Shown here one piece after another: positions 21,079-27,469 of a stretch of 28,181 nt of DNA. Numbering within the stretch: the stretch's first letter is position 1; each line of letters opens with the position of its first letter. The DNA is from Chloroflexota bacterium (GTDB lineage: Bacteria; Chloroflexota; Anaerolineae; B4-G1), in contig JAAEPW010000563.1 in NCBI GenBank assembly GCA_024232355.1, forward strand, positions 1 to 28,181. Direction: 5' to 3'. Under the pieces are notes generated by a model. It was given only the letters and a program-made list of their open reading frames with translations, was not told the DNA's origin and did no database searches. The position numbers and the translations under genes were made by a program.

Positions 21079-21518
21079 CTTGCACCTCCATTGCTGACAG
21101 GGATAGGATTTACCCGGACGGGTTGCCTGTCAGTCGAAAAAAAGAGGTTTGCACGCAGACAAATTCACTAAAATCTGGTACACTTTGCCCGCTTGACAAT
21201 CGAATAGGGTGGAAACTCAAAATTGTGCCGCCAAACACTGGAGAGTATAGAAGAACAGTCGTAAGGGAAACCAAAGCCCGCCTTTATGGGCCTTTGAGAG
21301 GCCCAAAAGGCTCTGTTCCCTAGTCATCTTCTCAGGAGAAGAAAGCCCCAGGATAAGAGGCTTCCGAAAAAGCCTCCCTGGGGCGCTTTGGTTTCACCAG
21401 GTGCACCATTAAAGGGAGAAGTCTGAGTACAGAAGCCCCAGGTGTCCCGTTTTGGGGATTTTTTCTTGCAGGCGGGAGAGGAAGATGTCAGTGTCCTGGC
21501 CCCCACTGCACTCCGTTG
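21079..21518. other. Non-coding region with a cluster of strong hairpins
   Basis: About 440 bases without a credible gene. Stems in order on the plus strand: GCCTTT-TGGGCC/GGCCC-AAAGGC (about 21279-21312), CTTCTC/GAGAAG (21328-21341), GCCCCAGG with nested GAGGCTT/AAGCCTC (about 21347-21387), and CCCCA/TGGGG followed by a T-run (21433-21470). AGAAGCCCCAGG-like sequence occurs twice. The last stem ends like a plus-strand terminator. A non-coding RNA of about 250 bases is possible. Confidence 0.4.
21433..21470 (+). terminator. Plus-strand hairpin with T-run
   Basis: CCCCA/TGGGG stem followed by ATTTTTTCTTG. No plus-strand gene precedes it, so it probably ends the candidate non-coding RNA at 21.2-21.47 kb. 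Confidence 0.5.
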
Positions 21519-21557
21519 AAAAAAGAAGCACGGCCCGGATTGCTCCGGGTCGCGTGC
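21519..21557 (-). terminator. Strong intrinsic terminator
   Basis: GCACG-CCCGGA/TCCGGG-CGTGC stem (21528-21557) followed on the minus strand by TTCTTTTTT, 30 bases after the 48-residue gene. Confidence 0.85.
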
Positions 21558-21586
21558 CCCTCTTCTATTCGATTGTGATGACGGCA

Positions 21587-21733
21587 TTACTTCACCAGGT
21601 CGGCGGCGACCTGAAGCCCACTGATGAACTCAGGGTTCTGCGCTACGGCATACAACAGCATAACGAGAGCGCCAGCCACAGCCGCGCCACCAGAGAGAAC
21701 TACCACAACCAGGTTTCTGATATTGCTGAACAT
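21587..21733 (-). CDS. 48-residue single-pass membrane peptide
   Basis: From ATG 21733 (GGAGGTG 6 bases upstream; longer frames lack a site). Sequence MFSNIRNLVVVVLSGGAAVAGA... gives one transmembrane helix (about 8-31) with a short acidic tail. It carries the same 22-bp leader (21735-21756) as the SSB-tail gene. Size and topology suit a small holin, pinholin or membrane regulator, but this is not proven. A strong terminator follows. Confidence 0.6.
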   Translation of the reverse strand: MFSNIRNLVVVVLSGGAAVAGALVMLLYAVAQNPEFISGLQVAADLVK

Positions 21734-21808
21734 ATTTGCACCTCCAAGTGCGTGCCCCTTGACAGGGCGGTATAGTTTGCGAGTCAAATAGCAAGAATGC
21801 TGATAGGG

Positions 21809-22201
21809 CTACAGGCAGCCCGCGAGAACCAGAATGACAATGTGAGCAGCCTGATCGAGCACCGGCCCCCACGGTTCTGACAGTCCGAACTTTCCTGTCA
21901 GGTCAATGAGAAAGTGACTGATGATCCCCACAGCCGCCCCCGGCAAGCCACCAGCCACCAACCCGGGCAACCCCCCGGCGATGAGAGAATGTATCAACAG
22001 GGGGACGATCTCCTTCCTGGCCTTCCCCACCGCCATCCAGTCATTCTGTAACGTAAAGTCACACAGTACGTGTAGGGCGATAGCCAACACAGCCCGGCCA
22101 GCGAACGCCCCGAACGGAGCGACCAAACCGAGCACCTTTCCCCACTGCCACCATAGCAAAGAAGCGGGGCGACGAACCAACGTAACGAGTAACGTAGACA
22201 T
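21809..22201 (-). CDS. DUF3307-like membrane protein
   Basis: 130 residues, GGAGGTG before ATG 22201. The signature LAIALHVLCDFTLQNDWMAVGKARKE with HDF/L-QND, then LLIHSLIAGGLPGLVAGG, ISHFLIDLTGKFG and LDQAAHIVIL matches DUF3307, a family of small membrane proteins common in phages and near SatD-type proteins; activity is unknown. His and Asp residues within the helices could bind metal, resembling membrane hydrolases. Three to four hydrophobic segments are predicted. Confidence 0.8.
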   Translation of the reverse strand: MSTLLVTLVRRPASLLWWQWGKVLGLVAPFGAFAGRAVLAIALHVLCDFTLQNDWMAVGKARKEIVPLLIHSLIAGGLPGLVAGGLPGAAVGIISHFLIDLTGKFGLSEPWGPVLDQAAHIVILVLAGCL

Positions 22202-22252
22202 AGTAGAGCACCTCCAAAAGGGTATAGATATAGGCGGGGACTCTCCCCACTT

Positions 22253-22293
22253 GGAAAAAAGAAAAGCCCCTGTAGCATTACACTACAGGGGCT
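22253..22293 (-). terminator. Strong intrinsic terminator
   Basis: Perfect AGCCCCTGTAG/CTACAGGGGCT arms (22265-22293) with TTTTCTTTTTT after them on the minus strand, 20 bases past the stop of the 126-residue gene. Confidence 0.9.
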
Positions 22294-22313
22294 AGAGGTG
22301 CGGGATCGTGGAT

Positions 22314-22694
22314 CTAGTCGCAAGACGTGGACCGATACACCTCGGCCTCCCATACTCCCCGATGCTCCACATACTCTAAGCTACGGACGCTTGTCCCATA
22401 GCCAGGCGGGGGCCATTGACACTTGAGGGCTTCTATCTTTACCTCGACGGCAGCCTTCTCCCCCTCAATGAAGTATAGAACCTGGTACGGATTATCATCG
22501 TTAACCCCACAGTGAACGAAGGGAATACCGTGCTCAAGGCAGTACGCCCTCAGCTTACCTACATTGCTGACATAGTACCGCCTGCTGTTACGGCCTTTGA
22601 ACAGCACATCTACGAAGCTGGCGTGATCGTGACCACACCCCTCCACGTACTCGACGTTGACTAACGCTGATGGATATAGATTCTGGCCGGACAT
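22314..22694 (-). CDS. Hypothetical protein
   Basis: 126 residues with AAGGAGG before ATG 22694. It begins MSGQNLYPSALVNVEYVEG and shows CGHDHASF with two His and a Cys, then YYVSNVGKLRAYCLEHGI. Predicted mixed fold with a beta-rich centre (VLYFIEGEKAAVEVKIEAL). No family recognised. It has its own promoter (22716-22744) and a terminator, so it forms a single-gene unit. Confidence 0.65.
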   Translation of the reverse strand: MSGQNLYPSALVNVEYVEGCGHDHASFVDVLFKGRNSRRYYVSNVGKLRAYCLEHGIPFVHCGVNDDNPYQVLYFIEGEKAAVEVKIEALKCQWPPPGYGTSVRSLEYVEHRGVWEAEVYRSTSCD

Positions 22695-22715
22695 TGAAAC
22701 CTCCTTATAGATAGT

Positions 22716-22744
22716 AGTATAGTAGACAGCACGATCACTGTCTT
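22716..22744 (-). promoter_or_regulatory. Promoter for the 126-residue gene
   Basis: Minus strand: AAGACA (22744-22739), 17-base spacer, TATACT (22721-22716). The same AAGAC -35 occurs in the promoters at 5.9 and 12.5 kb. Confidence 0.55.
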
Positions 22745-22775
22745 ACGGCAAAAGAAGCCTCCATAAGGGCCTCTC

Positions 22776-23078
22776 CTAGAAAACAGTCCATCCTCCCGCC
22801 ACGGCAGTGAAATATTCACTCGCGTAACTGGGACTCTGGCAATAATCATATCTCCATCGCCCGAAGGCGATTACCTCGTCACCAGCACTAGCAACGAGAT
22901 GACGCTCAAAATCATCCACCCAAACTGATACGATCTGGGCAACTGTTCCATTGATAATCACATAGCCATCTGAGACTACAGGCGGTGCTTGAAAGCCACC
23001 TTCGACATATAACGTAGCTACGAATTCGGACATTGGATTCTCCTTTGTTACTGTATGATAGTTGCTGTACTCGGACAT
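22776..23078 (-). CDS. Hypothetical protein with two in-frame starts
   Basis: 100 residues from ATG 23078 (AAAGGAGT upstream) or 85 from ATG 23033 (AAAGGAGA upstream). Both starts carry a ribosome site and are followed by the same codons (Met-Ser-Glu), so two isoforms may be made. The product (SEFVATLYVEGGFQAPPVV...WTVF) is beta-rich and acidic; no family recognised. The upstream region holds the GTAAC repeats. Confidence 0.6.
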   Translation of the reverse strand: MSEYSNYHTVTKENPMSEFVATLYVEGGFQAPPVVSDGYVIINGTVAQIVSVWVDDFERHLVASAGDEVIAFGRWRYDYCQSPSYASEYFTAVAGGWTVF

Positions 23079-23114
23079 TGTAAGACTCCTTTATATAGAT
23101 GATTGATCAATATG

Positions 23115-23290
23115 TTGTGGGGAGATGTGCCCCCCGCTTAAACGGCAATACCCCCCTACAGCACAAGGCCATAAGGGGCTAGGGGTAACTGGTAACTACG
23201 AGTGGTAACTTCAAGTTACCGCGCAGTAAGGCAGTTACTGTTTAGTAGGATAGTTACTGTTTGGGTGGGGAGATGTGCCCCCGGCTAAAC
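23115..23290. repeat. GTAACT iteron-like cluster flanked by a direct repeat
   Basis: Three GTAACT (23185, 23192, 23205) and three inverted AGTTAC (23214, 23233, 23252) lie within 73 bp; the middle pair forms the palindrome GGTAACTT-C-AAGTTACC. A 16-base element GGGGAGATGTGCCCCC flanks the cluster at about 23117 and 23267. This suits a replication initiator or regulator binding region upstream (minus strand) of the two-start gene. Confidence 0.5.
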
Positions 23291-23294
23291 TGAA

Positions 23295-23358
23295 GCCCCC
23301 TAACTCCACGTCGCTTATGAGGCGTACACAGCGCAGTGCACGGTGTGGAGTAGGGGGC
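23295..23358 (-). terminator. Long-loop hairpin after the 79-residue gene
   Basis: GCCCCCTA-CTCCAC/GTGGAG-TAGGGGGC arms, 20 bases beyond the stop at 23378. The loop is about 34 bases and no T-run follows, so activity as terminator is uncertain. Confidence 0.45.
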
Positions 23359-23377
23359 ACGATAGGGTAGCCCAGTG

Positions 23378-23617
23378 CTAGGCTATACGGTTATAGGCAA
23401 AGCGAGCGGCGGCGCTGTATGGTGACACAGAGCGTGAGCCAGCACTCCCCTTGCAGGGCAGAGGTGTGTCAGTCTGCACCTGCTTGGCGAACAGGCGCAC
23501 GTTTGGCAGTCCTTCTACGTCACGCAGTCTACGTGCTGTGCCTATGGCGTGGACCTTGGAGAGTGTGGTGGTGTGGATACGGCCATTGACTTTGATGGTG
23601 TAGTGAGTGGTGGGCAT
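23378..23617 (-). CDS. Small hypothetical protein
   Basis: 79 residues from ATG 23617 (AAAGGAG 6-7 bases upstream). It begins MPTTHYTIKVNGRIHTTTLSKVHAIGTARRLRD, beta then helix, basic overall and compatible with nucleic acid binding. A longer frame to 23758 has no site. Upstream is the long palindrome array, which would be its 5-prime region. No family recognised. Confidence 0.55.
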   Translation of the reverse strand: MPTTHYTIKVNGRIHTTTLSKVHAIGTARRLRDVEGLPNVRLFAKQVQTDTPLPCKGSAGSRSVSPYSAAARFAYNRIA

Positions 23618-23658
23618 TGGTGGCTCCTTTCTGTCAGTGTGGTGGCGTGGTGTGTGTG

Positions 23659-24006
23659 TATCTTGTGCATTTGCACTAGATACGATACCCAGTAGTGTGT
23701 GGCGCACAGCATACTGACAATGTGTGGTGTGTGTGCTCATAACATCCCCACTGAGCACGTGCGGGGTGGAGAGGCGTATCTATAACATTTGGGATAGATA
23801 GCTTGGCATAGGGGGTGGCTCTCGTTGGCGTATCTGTGTCATTTGACACAGATAGCACAGGGGTGAGGGCGTATCTTCGGCAAATGCCGAAGATAGCATC
23901 CCCGGCGCAGGGGTGACGAGCACGCTGTATCATATAAAAATTTATAAGATAGCATCGGCGCACAGGGGAGCCAAGCACGTCGTATCTGGCGGATTTCCGC
24001 CAGATA
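23659..24006. repeat. Array of six 24-bp variable-arm palindromes
   Basis: Six elements start at 23659, 23777, 23831, 23872, 23928 and 23983; each is exactly 24 bp from TATC to GATA, with a CATTTG-type centre (CATTTG, CAAATG, GATTTC or AAAATT). The inner arms differ in every copy but pair: GTGTC/GACAC, TCGGCA/TGCCGA, GGCGGA/TCCGCC, TATAAA/TTTATA. From the second copy on, spacing is 41-56 bp and the linkers share GGGGTG and GCACG pieces. The 608-bp gap between flanking genes holds no credible gene. Confidence 0.8.
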
Positions 24007-24225
24007 GCACCGCACAGCAGCAAGTGCACCGCTGCCGCGCCGTCTCCCTCGTGGGGAGGTGTTAGTGCGCTGCTTGTGAGAGAGTGCGTACGTGGTGGGG
24101 CAGTGCTGGGCGGCGACACTGACAGACGGTGGTGGTTGTGCATGGGACCGCACCAGGGCAGGCTTATCGCCCGCAGGCGCTAACGCGCCCCCGCTTGACG
24201 GCGGCCTGGTGCTAGAGAGTGGATA

Positions 24226-24447
24226 CTACGCTACCCCCCACTCCCATATCACGGTGCCGGTGCCGTCGTGCACGATCCTGGACACGTCACCGGCCAGCAC
24301 TGCACCCACGAACTCACCATCTGTGACGTCACACTCCCACTGGTCGTCGTACCCATCACACCCGTCGGGGTGCAGGGCCTCGACCTCCAAACTGACATCT
24401 TCACCCTGGTAACGGGCGAGAACCTCGAACAACGATACTTTTGACAC
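24226..24447 (-). CDS. Small acidic hypothetical protein
   Basis: 73 residues from a GTG at 24447 preceded by AAAGGAGG at 5 bases; the longer frame to 24519 has no site. It begins MSKVSLFEVLARYQGEDVSLEVEALHPDG and ends VSRIVHDGTGTVIWEWGVA; strongly acidic, predicted beta-rich. An acidic DNA-mimic-like protein is conceivable but there is no specific evidence. It is the last minus-strand gene of the phage part. Confidence 0.55.
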   Translation of the reverse strand: MSKVSLFEVLARYQGEDVSLEVEALHPDGCDGYDDQWECDVTDGEFVGAVLAGDVSRIVHDGTGTVIWEWGVA

Positions 24448-24512
24448 GATAGCCTCCTTTGGCTGTATAGGGGGAGCGGTGTAAGTGGGTTCCTCCCGCG
24501 CCCGGCTGGACC

Positions 24513-24568
24513 TCAACACCGGGTTACTCGAGGCAACCTGATGGGGTTGGACGTCAACAACGGGTTAC
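24513..24568. repeat. Two 15-bp direct repeats
   Basis: TCAACA-C/A-CGGGTTAC occurs at 24513-24527 and 24554-24568, start-to-start 41 bp. The 310-bp gap around them (24448-24757) also contains a run of ten G (24630-24639) and the promoter at 24656; nothing else is seen. Confidence 0.5.
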
Positions 24569-24655
24569 CCCCCCCTTCACTTGGGGTGTACCTTATTATG
24601 TTATTAGACCACCGTGCGCGATAAACTTTGGGGGGGGGGTGGAAAGAAACTGGTT

Positions 24656-24684
24656 TTGCAAAATGGGTAGTGTTGGTGTATACT
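24656..24684 (+). promoter_or_regulatory. Promoter of the plus-strand AT-rich island
   Basis: TTGCAA (24656-24661), 17-base spacer, TATACT (24679-24684). The surrounding TTTTGCAAAATGGGT is 14/15 identical to the promoter at 19.84 kb (minus). A short 11-codon frame begins at 24695. Confidence 0.6.
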
Positions 24685-24757
24685 AACGGCGGTGATGGTG
24701 TTAGTGGTGTCATTTTTCCAGGGGCATTAGCTGGCTATTAGACTACAGAGTACTCAA

Positions 24758-25429
24758 ATGTATGGATTTGATTGGGTTGAAATAAGCAGAATAGTATTTT
24801 CTAGTGTGGTTGGTACTTTGGTCACTAATATTTTGGCATTCGCAATACAGAGGTTGCTTATAGAACGACGAATGCAAGAAAGTATGGAGTTATTTAAGAC
24901 AGAACTTCAAAAGATCAGAAGCCAAGAAGAAAGAAATCTTGCTTTTGTTGCGCGTCAGTTAGAAGAGTTTTATTCACCAATGGTTGGGAATTTACTGAAA
25001 ATCAGGGCGAAAAGCAAGTTGAGATACAAAATTGGTCAGGTGTCTAATGAAGCTTGGATGGAACTTGTCGAAAGACAACCAAAGCCATTCTATGATAGTG
25101 ATAAGTATCATGAGCCTTATCAAAAATCAATTGAGTATGGCAACAAACAGTTTCGGGAAGAAATAATACCTTTGTATGATCAAATGGTACATCTTTTCAC
25201 CGAAAAATATGGGTTGGCAAATTCTTCGACGAGAGAATGGTACACTAGTTTTTCTGAATTCGTAGAGTTATGGCACCGGTGGCTTGATGAATCAATTGCA
25301 GCAGATGTAATAGCGAAAATGAATCACTCGGAAGAAAAATTAAAACCGTTTTACATTGATTTAGAAAATCAACTTGATGAGCTCCAAAAGATACTTTATG
25401 GAGAAGGACCGCCAGCTAACCCTGTATAG
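24758..25429 (+). CDS. Membrane-anchored protein with coiled-coil
   Basis: 223 residues, AT-rich. One N-terminal transmembrane helix (about 10-33, ISRIVFSSVVGTLVTNILAFAI) is followed by a long amphipathic coiled-coil (RRMQESMELFKTELQKIRSQEERN, about 37-60) and a helical domain starting RQLEEFYSPMVGNLLKIR. Proteins of this type (TM, coiled-coil, LEEFYSP) are recurrent orphans in bacterial genomes; I recall no function. No ribosome site of note precedes ATG 24758. Its promoter is shared with the 19.84-kb cassette promoter. It may belong with the following peptide/maturase genes, but 146 bases separate them. Confidence 0.65.
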   Translation: MYGFDWVEISRIVFSSVVGTLVTNILAFAIQRLLIERRMQESMELFKTELQKIRSQEERNLAFVARQLEEFYSPMVGNLLKIRAKSKLRYKIGQVSNEAWMELVERQPKPFYDSDKYHEPYQKSIEYGNKQFREEIIPLYDQMVHLFTEKYGLANSSTREWYTSFSEFVELWHRWLDESIAADVIAKMNHSEEKLKPFYIDLENQLDELQKILYGEGPPANPV

Positions 25430-25574
25430 TGCGACCCGAGACTGCTTGTGTAGTTGTTGCACCTTGAGAGAGTGATACAGCCAGGGAGGGCTGGGGGCCA
25501 GTAATGGCCCGCTACAGTATAATGTATCTTGCAAGTGGTACAAATGCGTTTTGCTTGTGATTAGGAGGCCAAGA

Positions 25575-25820
25575 ATGTTTGAGACAAATGCTGTTTCTGA
25601 TAGGGAGACAACGGTATTAAAAATTGCGGAACGTCTTCGGAGTAAGATCGAAGCACTGGGTTTAGCTCAGATGGATGTATATCATGGAGGGCCAATGAAA
25701 GATTTAGAGAGTGTAATTCGATGTGATGTTGGTTGCTCTCTTTGCGATGGAGGGTGTACGGTGGTAAGTCACTTACCGCCGTGTCAGGGATCATGTGTTC
25801 GGTGTAGCAGCCATTGGTGA
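25575..25820 (+). CDS. Cys-rich probable RiPP precursor peptide
   Basis: 81 residues from ATG 25575 with AGGAGG 6 bases upstream. The first 49 residues are a leader without cysteine: a helical segment (TVLKIAERLRSKIEALGL) and a short acidic end (MKDLESVIR). The last 32 residues hold all seven cysteines, in the pattern C-x3-C-x2-C-x3-C-x8-C-x3-C-x2-C (C50, 54, 57, 61, 70, 74, 77) and end HW. CxxxCxxC occurs twice. A separable leader plus Cys-rich core directly before a radical SAM/SPASM gene (61 bases apart) is the layout of sactipeptide- or ranthipeptide-type precursors, where the enzyme joins Cys sulfur to carbon. The alternative is a small iron-sulfur or zinc protein used as a partner of the enzyme. 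Confidence 0.7.
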   Translation: MFETNAVSDRETTVLKIAERLRSKIEALGLAQMDVYHGGPMKDLESVIRCDVGCSLCDGGCTVVSHLPPCQGSCVRCSSHW

Positions 25821-25881
25821 ATATTTGTGAGAGCTACATCAAGTAATCCACAGATAAATAGTGGTTGTTGGAGGAAATTGG

Positions 25882-27276
25882 ATGTTCACAAAAGAACAGC
25901 TATGTCGAGATTCTTTTGATATTCAAACATATCCTCGTTTGGGGCCAAATATCTCTATTCGCCGTAGCAAATCGTTTTGTGTGGTCATTGATAAAGTGAT
26001 GGGAAACTACACTCCTATTTTACCACAACAGGCGGTTGTTCTCGCATTATGTGATGGCTCATTGTCAATGGCTGAAATAGCTAAAGTTCATTCTTTAGCT
26101 TTTGAATGCTCTATTAGTCAATCCAAGGATGTGGTTTATCATCTGTTTGCTAACGCAACGAAAATATTTTTGGAGTTCTTGGATAAGCCAGAACCTATCT
26201 CGCTTCCATTCGTTCCAGATGATTTTATTTATGAGTTTGAAGTACAACAAAATGCTACAAGAGTTCCATATGATAGTCCAATCGAAATGATATTGCCTCT
26301 GACTCATAGTTGTAACATGAAATGCCTGTATTGCTTTAGGGCATCGGGGGATGAAATGAAACAAGAATTAACAGTGGAAGAGCATCTTGATGTAGTCCAG
26401 CAAGCAATAGAATTGGGTGTAGTACGTTGTTCGATAACTGGCGGAGAGCCTACTTTATCAAAATCGTTTTGGCCTGTGATAGAAATGTTGACCAAGAATA
26501 ATGTATATCCCTATATCGCGACGAATGGCTCACTTCTGACTAGTGATGATCCAAGGCGTTTAATTGATTTGGGTATTTCAGTTATTCAGATTAGTTTTGA
26601 TGCAGTAACACCTTCCGTTTTTGATAAGCTTGTGGCGCGCAAAGGTTTACAGCCTGTTGTAATAACAACTATTCGTAAACTTGTAGATGCAGGCCTCACG
26701 GTTAGATTGAAAGCAACACTCACAAAAATAAATACAGACGAGCTTGATGCAATAATAGATTTCGCAGATAATACTGGGTGTTCAGCATTAAGTTTTGAGG
26801 CTTTCACTCAAGGATATTTTGGGAGGGGAAATAAAAATCTCGCGCTTAACCAGGAAGAGTGTATATTTATTGCGGAGAGAATTGAAGAGCGGCAAAGATC
26901 AATTTTTCCTCTCTACATCGAGTCTTTTGTTAGAAATGGAGAATGGCAAAGCGATAAAGATATAATAGCTTGTGGTGGATTAGTGTCAGGTTTTGTTGTT
27001 CAACCAAATGGCGATGTTGGTTTCTGTGAGATGCTGTACAGCCCTGATTACGTCGTTGGAAATGTCAGGGAAACAAGACTTGAGACAATTTGGGGAAATG
27101 AACGATACTTAAATATAATTCGTCCTTCGGAAAGCGAACTTGATCCTATTTGTCGAACGTGTGAGCATCTTGGCAAATGCGGGACAGGTTGTTTTAATCT
27201 AAGTCTGGTTGACGGACGAGGCATGTTTGGCGCTGACCCTAGATGTTGGCAGCATAGTAGAATTTCTGTTTGCTAA
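25882..27276 (+). CDS. Radical SAM/SPASM peptide maturase with PqqD-like N-terminal domain
   Basis: 464 residues from ATG 25882 (GGAGGAAATTGG upstream). Residues about 20-75 (SIRRSKSFCVVIDKVMGN...ILPQQAVVLALCDGSLSMAEIA) look like a PqqD-type RiPP recognition element that binds leader peptides. The radical SAM motif C144-x3-C148-x2-C151 is present, with GGEP (187-190) and SFDA after it. The C-terminal SPASM domain has C364, C382, then C424-x2-C427-x5-C433-x3-C437 and C455, the standard auxiliary-cluster ligand set. The class installs thioether or carbon-carbon links in peptides. It follows the Cys-rich peptide gene, its probable substrate, and ends 2 bases before an attC-like site. No transporter or protease is in view. 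Confidence 0.9.
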   Translation: MFTKEQLCRDSFDIQTYPRLGPNISIRRSKSFCVVIDKVMGNYTPILPQQAVVLALCDGSLSMAEIAKVHSLAFECSISQSKDVVYHLFANATKIFLEFLDKPEPISLPFVPDDFIYEFEVQQNATRVPYDSPIEMILPLTHSCNMKCLYCFRASGDEMKQELTVEEHLDVVQQAIELGVVRCSITGGEPTLSKSFWPVIEMLTKNNVYPYIATNGSLLTSDDPRRLIDLGISVIQISFDAVTPSVFDKLVARKGLQPVVITTIRKLVDAGLTVRLKATLTKINTDELDAIIDFADNTGCSALSFEAFTQGYFGRGNKNLALNQEECIFIAERIEERQRSIFPLYIESFVRNGEWQSDKDIIACGGLVSGFVVQPNGDVGFCEMLYSPDYVVGNVRETRLETIWGNERYLNIIRPSESELDPICRTCEHLGKCGTGCFNLSLVDGRGMFGADPRCWQHSRISVC

Positions 27277-27278
27277 GA

Positions 27279-27413
27279 GCGGGCTAACCCATGTTGTAGC
27301 TGACTGGGGCTTGGCCCTGTAGGTAAGCGGCGCGATTTTAAGACACTTGTGCTGGAGCAAAGCCATGTCAGGGTCACACTCGCCCCGGTAGCTAACCCAC
27401 ACCGTTAGCCCGC
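27279..27413 (+). mobile_element. attC-like recombination site after the maturase
   Basis: Perfect 10-bp inverted ends GCGGGCTAAC (27279-27288) and GTTAGCCCGC (27404-27413) enclose inner arms AGCTGACTGGGGC (27298-27310) and GCCCCGGTAGCT (27382-27393), which pair with one extra base and one wobble, plus TGGCCCTG/CAGGGTCA. This is the R/L arrangement of integron attC, with an extrahelical base. It starts 2 bases after the radical SAM stop codon, the classical position at the end of a gene cassette. Confidence 0.65.
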
Positions 27414-27469
27414 CCCGAGCCTTTTGCCCAGATTCAGTCATTGGAAGTGTCAGTAAGGAGCACATACAT

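Noticed and set aside
21324..21587. Open frame on the minus strand between 21.3 and 21.6 kb
   Set aside because: It crosses two strong terminator hairpins and has no ribosome site.
23659..24006. CRISPR array
   Set aside because: Repeats are palindromes with variable arms, spacing is irregular (41-118 bp), and linkers are related to each other, unlike constant repeats with unique spacers; no cas gene is present.
23676..24143. Long open frame on the minus strand through the palindrome array
   Set aside because: It has repetitive composition, no ribosome site and would encode the palindromes; it is a by-product of GC-rich repeats.
25430..25464. GTGCGAC...GTTGCAC inverted pair after the membrane-anchored gene, tested as an upstream attC
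   Set aside because: The spacing is too short, inner arms do not pair and no R/L layout is seen; it is not called as attC.
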